A program made the translations under genes and the position numbers. From contig CM065396.1 of NCBI GenBank assembly GCA_033060915.1, positions 6,303,001 to 6,367,000 of the forward strand: a DNA stretch of 64,000 bases, given 5' to 3'. The notes below the pieces were generated by a model that was not told the origin of the DNA, did not search any database, and worked only from the letters and a program-made list of their open reading frames with translations. How positions within the stretch are numbered: the first letter of the stretch is position 1; each line of letters opens with the position of its first letter. Source of the stretch: Euryodendron excelsum (taxonomy: Eukaryota > Streptophyta > Magnoliopsida > Ericales > Pentaphylacaceae). Of the stretch, positions 57,659-64,000 are shown piece after piece.

Positions 57659-60600
57659 AATAGTGATTTTCTAAACACCCTAACTCAGTTGAGTTGTTAT
57701 TTTAAAAAGTGGTTTTCTAATAACCCTAATTCTCTTGAGTTGTATTTGAAAATGGTTTTAAAAACCCTAAAATCACTAGAGTTGTTTTTCTAAAGAATCG
57801 TTTTCTAAAGCCCAAACTCTCTTAAATTGTTTCTCGAAAATGTTTTCCAAGACCCTAAACTAGAGTTGTTTTTCTAAATGGCTGTTTTGGAACACCCCTA
57901 ACTCTGTTGAATTTTTTTCAAAAATGATTTTCAAAACTCTAACCTCACTAGAGCTTTTTTTTTTTTTTTTTTTTGCATAAAAAGTGGTTAACTAAAAACC
58001 CTAACTCTCTTCAATTTTTTTTCAAAAATGATTTTCATGTCCCTAAACTTGAGTTGTTTGTCTAAATGGGGGTTTTGTAAAAACTTTAACCCTTTTGTGT
58101 TGTTTTTCAAAAATGGTTTTCAAAACCCAAAACTCTCTACATTGTTTTCCTAGAAAATCATTTTCTAAATGCAAAATTCTTTTGAATTGTTCCTTAAAAA
58201 AGCTTTTCAAGACCCTAAACTAGAGTTGTTTTTCTAGAGGGTTATTTTGGAAAACAGTTAACTCTCTTGAATTATTTTTCAAAAATGGTTTTTACAACTC
58301 CGATCTCTCTAGAGTTGTTTATCTAAAATGTCATTTTTTAAAACCCTAACTCTCTCGGGTTGACTTTCTAAATAGTGGTTTTCTAAAAACCGCTAACTCT
58401 CTTGAATTGTTTTTCAAAAATGATTTTCAAAGATTCTAAACTCTCTAGAGTTGGTTTTGTTTTTGTTCTAAAAAGTGATTTTCTAAAAACCCTAACTCTT
58501 TTCAATTATTTTTCAAAAATGGTTTTAAAAACCACAAATTTGCTAGAGTTCTTTTTGCTTTTCTAAACAATGATTTTCTAAACACCCTAACTCAGTTGAA
58601 TTGTTATTTTAAATAGTAGTTTTCTAAAAACCCCTACTCTCTTGAGTTTTTTTTTTTTCAAAAATGGTTTTCAAAACCCTAAACTCTCTAAAGTTGTTTT
58701 TCTAAAAACTCGTTTTCTAGAGTCCAAATTCTCTTGAATTGTTTCTTTTAAATGTTTTTCAAAGCCCTAAACTAGAGTTGTTTTTTTAATAGGTTGTTAT
58801 GGAAAAACCCTAACTCCCTTGAATTGTTTTTCAAAAATGGTTTTCAAAACTCTAACCTCTCGAGAGTAGTTGCTCTAAAAATTTGTTTTTAAAACCCTAA
58901 CTCTCTTGAGTTGTCTTTCTAAATAGTGGTTTTCTAAAAATCCCAAACTCTCTTGAATTATTTTTCTAAAATGATTTTCAAAGACCCTAAACTATCTAAA
59001 GTTGGTTTTTTTTGTTTTTGTTCTAAAAAGTGATTTTCTAAAAATCCTAACTGTTTTGAATTGTTTTTCACAAATGGTTTTAAAAACAATAAATTCGCTA
59101 GAGTTTTTTTTTTCTAAATAGTGAATTTCTAAACACCCTAACTTAGTTGAGTTGTTATTTTAAATTGTAATTTTTCAAAAACCCTAAGTCTCTTGAGTTG
59201 TTTTTCGAAAATGGTTTTCAAAACCCTAAACTCTTTAGAGTTGTTTTCTAAAAAATCATTTTCAAAAGCCTAAATTCTCTTGAATTGTTACTCGAAAATG
59301 TTTTTCAAGACCCTAAACTAGAGTTGTTTTTCTAAAAGGTTGCTTTGGAAAACCCCTAAGTCTCTTGCATTGTTTTTGAAAAATGCTTTTCCAAACTCTA
59401 ACCTCTCTAGAGTTTTTCTTTGTGTGTAAAAAGTGGTCTATTAAAAGCCCTAGCTCTCTTGAGTTGTTTTTCAAAATGTTTTTCAAGTCCCTAAACATGA
59501 GTTGCTACTCTAAATAGGGGTTTTGTAAAAACTCTAACTCTCTTGTGTTGTTTTTCAAAAAGGGTTTTCAAAACCCTGAACTCTCTAGATTGTGTTTCTA
59601 AAAGATTGATTTCTAGAGCCCAAACTCTCCTAAATTGTTTCTCGAAAATGTTTTTCAAGACCCTAAACTAGAGTTGTTTTTCTAAAAGGTTGTTTTGGAA
59701 AAACCCTAACTGTCTTGAATTGTTTTTCAAAAATGGTTTTCAAAACTCTAACGTCTCTAGAGTTGTTGTTCTAAAAACTAATTTTTTGAAACCCTAATTT
59801 TTGAATGCCGTAAACTCTCTAGAGTTGGTTTCTTTTGTTCTAAAAATTGATTTTCTAAAAACCCTAGCTATTTTCAATTGTTTTTGAAAAATGGTTTTAA
59901 AAACCATAAATTCACTTGAGTTTTTTTTCTTTCTAAATAATGATTTTTTTAAGACCATAACTCAGTTGAGTTGTTATTTTGAACAGTAGTTTTCTAAAAA
60001 CCCTAACTTTCTTGAGTTGTTTTTCAAAAATGGTTTTCAAAACCCTAAACCCCCATGAGTTATTTTTCTTAAAAATTGTTTTCCAAATCCCAAACTCTCT
60101 TGAATTGTTTCTTGAAAATGTTTTTTGAAAGCCTAAACTAGAGTTGTTTTTCTATAAGGTTGTTTTGGAAAACCCCTAAGTCTCTTGAATTGTTTTTGAA
60201 AAATGGTTTTCAAAACTCTAACTTCTCTAGAGTTTTTTTTATAAAAACTAGTCTACTAAAAGCCCTAACTCTCTTTAGTTGTTTTTCAAAATTAGTTTTC
60301 AAGTCCCTAAACTTGAGTTGTTTCTCTAAATGGGGGTTTTGTAAAAACTCTAACTATCTTGTGATGTTTTTCAAAACCCAAAATTCTCTAGATTGTTTTT
60401 CTAAAAAATCGTTTTCTAAAGCCCAAACTCTCTTGAATTGTTTCCTGAAAATGTTTTTCAAGACCCTAAACTAGAGTTGTTTTCCTAAAAGGTTGTTTTG
60501 GAAAACCGCTAACTCTCTTGAATTATTTTTTAAAAATGGATTTCAAAACTCTAACCTTTTTAAAGTTGTGTTAAAATGTTGTTTTTTAAAACCGTAACTC

Positions 60601-62246
60601 TCTTGAGTTGTCTTTCTAAATAGTGGTTTTCTAAAAACCCCTAACTCTCTTAAATTGTTTTTCAAAAATGATTTTCAAAGACCCTAAACTCTCTAGAGTT
60701 GGTTTTTTTTTTTTTTTTTCCTAAAAAGTGATTTTCTAAAAACCCTAACTCCTTTCAATTGTTTTTCAATAATGGTTTTAAAAACCATAAATTTGCTAGA
60801 GTTTTCTTTCTTTTTTAACTTTCTAAATAGTGATTTTCTAAACACCCTAACTCAGTTGAGTTGTTATTTTAAACTGTAGTTTTCTAAAAATCCTAACTCT
60901 CATGAGTTGTTTTTCGAAAATTGTTTTGAAAACCTTAAACTTTCTTGATTGTTTTTTTTTTTGTTTCCTAAAAAATCGTTTTCTAAACCCTAAACTCTCT
61001 TGAATTGTTTCTTGAAAATTTTTTCAAGACGCTAAACTAGAGTTGTTTTTCTAAAAGGTTGTTTTGGAAAACCCCTAACTCCCTTGGATTGTTTTTGAAA
61101 AATGGTTTTCAATACTCTAACTTCTTTAGAGTTGTTTTTGTAAAAATTTGTTTTTTAAAACCCAAACTCTCTCGAGGTGTCTTTCTAAATATTGGGTTTC
61201 TAAATACCCTAACTCTCTTGAATTGTTTTTCAAAAATTGTTTTCAAAAACCCTAAATTCTCTAGAATTGTTTTTTTTTTTTTTTTTTTTTGTGTTCTAAA
61301 TAGTGATTTTCTGAAAACCCTAACTCTCTTCAATTGTTTTTAAAAAATGGTTTTAAAACCATAAATTCGCTAGAGTTTTTTTTTTTTTTTTTTCTAACTA
61401 ATGATTTTCTAAACACCCTAACCCAGTTGAGTTTTTATTTTAAACAGTAGTTTTCTAAAAACCCTAACTCTCTTGAGTTGTTTTTTGAAACCTTAAACTC
61501 TCTAGAGTTTGGGGTTTTTAGAGCCCTAAACTCTCTAGAGCTTTTTCTTTTATATATAAAAAGTGGTGTACTGAGAGCCCTAACTCTCTTCAGTTATTTT
61601 TAAAAAATGTTTTTCAAGTCCCTAAACTAGAGTTATTTTTCTAAATGGAGGTTTTGTAAAAATCCTAACTCTCTTGTGTTGTTTTTCAAAAATAGTTTTC
61701 AAAACCCTAAACTCTCTTGAGTTTTTTTTTTTCTAAAACAAATTATTTTCTAAAGCAAAGACTCTCATGAAGTGTTACTCGAAAATGGTTTTCAATACTC
61801 TAAACTAGAGTTGTTTTTCTAAAAATGGTTTGAAAAACCATAAATTTGCAAGAGTTTTTTTTCTTCTAAATAGTGAATTTCTAAACACCCTAACTCAATT
61901 GAGTTGTCATTCTAAATAGCAGTTTTCTAAAAGCTCTAACTCTCTTGAGTTGTTTTTCAAAAATGGTTTTTAAGTCGCTAAACTACAGTTGTTTTTCTAA
62001 AAGTTGGTTTTCTAAAAACCATAACTCACTCGAGTTGTTTTTCAAAAATGGTTTTCAAAACTTTAAACTCTCAAGGACTTTTTTTCTCTAAAAAATCATT
62101 TTCTAAAACCCAAACTCTCTTGAATTTTTTCTCGAAAATGGCTTTCAAGATCCTCAACTAGAGTTGATTTTCTGAAAAGTGATTTTGTAAAAAGTCTAAC
62201 TCTGTTGAATTGTTTTTCAAAAATAGTTTGAGAACCCTGAACTCTC
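57659..62246 (+). repeat. Degenerate satellite array, segment 5
   Basis: About 4.6 kb of the A/B monomer array. Removing C2 and one AATAG copy joins segment 4 to this one within a single AAATAGTGATTTTCTAAACA monomer. The CACCCTAACTCAGTTGAG variant recurs at about 57675, 58585, 59137, 59955, 60842, 61418 and 61888 (spacings about 470-910), so the higher-order structure is uneven and probably reshuffled. T runs of up to about 22 bases occur (for example 57957-57974, 61269-61290). Confidence 0.92.
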
Positions 62247-64000
62247 TTCCACGCCTCAGTTTTTATCCTAGCCCTCTTGAGTCATGAAAAAGCACAATAG
62301 TCTTTTTGTTAGAACTTGCCCTCCTAGAAGGACAAGTGCGACAGGGGTTTGAATTTGAAAATCTGATTTGATTAAGGGTTTTTGGAAAAGTTTTGGAGTC
62401 ATCACCTAACATAGTTAATGATGTTTTAGGTCACCTAAAACAAAGTGTAATTTGAAGACTAAACTTAAGTTTTTCAAAAAGGTACTAAAAATGTCCTTCT
62501 TAAGAAGATTTTTGGAAAAGAGGTTGAGCAACTTTTTGAAAACGTGACTCCTATTTTGGTCATCGAAATAGAAATTTATGGTCTGAGAGTTGGTTATGTG
62601 CAGGGAATATATTTTAAGATCATCACCCTACCATGCGCTTTTGATACCTACATTTTTAATCACCCTTAATTCTCTCACTTAAATCACCGGTTACTAACAT
62701 CCACTTATTATCCACTTTAGAATTTTGAAAACGAGGTTTGGTCATCTTTTTTTTTTTATGAATGATGCATGATGCAAGTTTTAGAAAAGATGCACAGAAG
62801 TAGAAATTTTGGGCTGATTTGAAATGAAAATTTCGAAAAGGGAGCTTGAGTTGAAATAAAGATTATGATTGCACCATTTTAGGTTACCTACATATCTTAT
62901 TTGGTGAGAATCAGGTTATTCATAGTTCGGGCAAATTTTGAAAATTGTATAGTTGAAATGCTTTTGAAAAGTGTCCATTTGAATGACGTGGTGACCACAT
63001 CTAGGTTTTTCTAAGTTGCCTACGTATTCCATTTGGCAAGAATCAGGTTAGTCGTAGTTTGTGCTAGAGCAAGATAGAAAATGGACTCATGGGAGTCTTG
63101 AAAGGTTTTTGACACTTTGAATTCAAGAGTTTTGACTTGAAATGGAACTTGAGAGTTTGAAAATGGCTTTAGGCATAGAACTTGAGAGAATTTTGAAATG
63201 TTTCGAAGATGCCTTTGAAATAGGACTTGGATTGTTTTTGAAAATTTCTTGAAGTTGAACTTGAACGTTTTTTAAAGTGTTGGAATATTTTTTAAAACAA
63301 CACAACGAAGTTTGGAATGGTTATTGAAACAACTCAAGAGAGTTTTGGAAAGTTTTTGTAATAACTCAAGAGAGTTTTTGAAATGTTTTGAAACAACTCA
63401 AGAGGGTGTTGAAATGACTCGAAGGAGTTTGAAAAGTTTTTGGAACAACTCAAGTGAGTTTTGGCATGTTTAAAAGTTTGATTAGAGACTGTAAAAATAG
63501 AGTTCGAATTGGAATAGGAATCTTTTGAACTTGTCTTTGAAAATGTTTTTGATACCTTATGAAAGGTATGTTGAATATCTTAACACTTTTAAGAAATTAG
63601 CTACGGAAAGACTAACTGCTTTAAGGCTATGAATTTTGAAAACATGTTTAGAAATGGGGCCAGAGACTTCCCTTAGGTTTTGAAAACTTTGGGGTTATAG
63701 AACCCTACTTGATATCTCACTTTCCTTGAACAATCTCAATCATATGAGGCCTAAGATTACTTCGAACATGTGACTCTTGAAAATTATTTTGGGAAAGAGA
63801 TTTGGAAAACACTTAGGGTTTTAGAACCCCTAATATGAACAACCATGAAGGTTGTATTTAATGTATCACTTTCCTTCGGAGACCCTAAACATGAGAGAGA
63901 TAAGACCCCCTTAGGAATGTGAGTTTTGAAAACATATTGGAAATAGTTTTTTAAAATGGTAAATGTCTAGCCATTTTTGGTTAAGACAAGTTTAAAAGAG
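62247..64000 (-). mobile_element. Reversed TAT/Ogre-like LTR, runs off window
   Basis: The plus strand begins TTCCACGCCTCAG, a decayed form of the TGTCACGCC LTR 3' terminus, and continues with the reversed GGAGTCATCACCTAAC block (62395), the reversed 'GGTGATTTAAGTGAG' region and two reversed 'CCTACGTATCC/CCTACATATC' blocks (62886, 63020), the second evidently a duplication. It carries a short array of CAACTCAAGAGAGTTTT subrepeats (63325-63470) and closely resembles 9230-9990 beyond that. The LTR start is outside the window, so no target duplication can be checked. Confidence 0.75.
63325..63470 (-). repeat. 32-bp subrepeats with the satellite core inside the LTR
   Basis: AACTCAAGAGAG-type cores occur at 63331, 63363, 63395, 63416 (decayed) and 63448; spacings are 32, 32, 21 and 32. 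The minus strand reads CTCTCTTGAGTTG or CTCTTGAGTTG, the same core as the large satellite array. Confidence 0.82.

Noticed and set aside
16510..62246. Centromeric satellite
   Set aside because: The array is too degenerate and heavily interrupted, with no approx. 150-180 bp homogeneous unit and no centromeric (CRM-type) retrotransposon recognised. Centromere identity cannot be judged without CENH3 data.

Overview
The window looks like gene-poor, repeat-dense heterochromatin from a large flowering-plant nuclear genome. I find no intact protein-coding gene and no functional RNA gene. Almost every base belongs to one of three things: (i) one degenerate tandem-repeat (satellite-like) array, now cut into five pieces; (ii) long terminal repeats (LTRs) and fragments of LTR retrotransposons; (iii) tRNA-type SINE copies embedded in the array. 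Plant origin is inferred from the retroelement types: very long TAT/Ogre-like LTRs, chromovirus (Tekay/Del)-like LTRs ending GGGGCGTGACA, a primer site complementary to initiator tRNA-Met, and a sirevirus-like 3' end. The species cannot be named from this evidence.

Layout. 1-7879: a TAT/Ogre-like LTR whose start lies outside the window, split by a related solo LTR (334-4757, target duplication ATCTT) and by a reversed copia-type LTR (about 5834-7243). 7880-10872: a reversed TAT/Ogre-like LTR fragment. 10873-about 16509: a chromovirus-like 5' LTR with primer site and a decayed, unrecognisable internal region. 16510-25338: satellite array carrying three SINE copies. 25339-30583: the 3' end of a sirevirus-like element (broken envelope-like ORF, purine tracts, start of the 3' LTR), with its ORF split by a chromovirus-like solo LTR (25781-29531, AGTGA). 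30584-31806: truncated SINE plus satellite. 31807-33943: reversed solo LTR (TAAAC/TAAGC). 33944-35652: satellite. 35653-44692: a deleted TAT/Ogre-like element with both LTRs and about 560 bp of internal sequence (CCTAA). 44693-46715: satellite. 46716-57658: reversed chromovirus-like solo LTR (AATAG) that itself holds a TAT/Ogre-like solo LTR (47578-52182, CCATA) and a second reversed chromovirus-like solo LTR (53417-57298, TATTT). 57659-62246: satellite. 62247-64000: a reversed TAT/Ogre-like LTR running off the window.

How the parts fit. Removing each insertion together with one copy of its target duplication rejoins the satellite in phase. The array therefore existed first and was later colonised. 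All six dated-by-nesting simple LTR insertions are solo LTRs, and the seventh is a deletion derivative, so recombinational removal has been intense. The satellite core (CTCTCTTGAGTTG) also occurs as short subrepeats inside the TAT/Ogre-like LTRs (for example about 63331-63460, reverse strand), which suggests the satellite was amplified out of such an LTR. The SINE sits at the same array position with the same flanking duplication in several copies, so it was inserted once and then amplified with higher-order units.

Nothing here resembles a new enzymatic system. The interesting signals are in repeat evolution: a possible LTR-born satellite, a SINE captured in a higher-order repeat, hypervariable islands and independently expanded minisatellites at matching positions of related LTRs, and a dense field of CCCTAA (telo-box-like) motifs.
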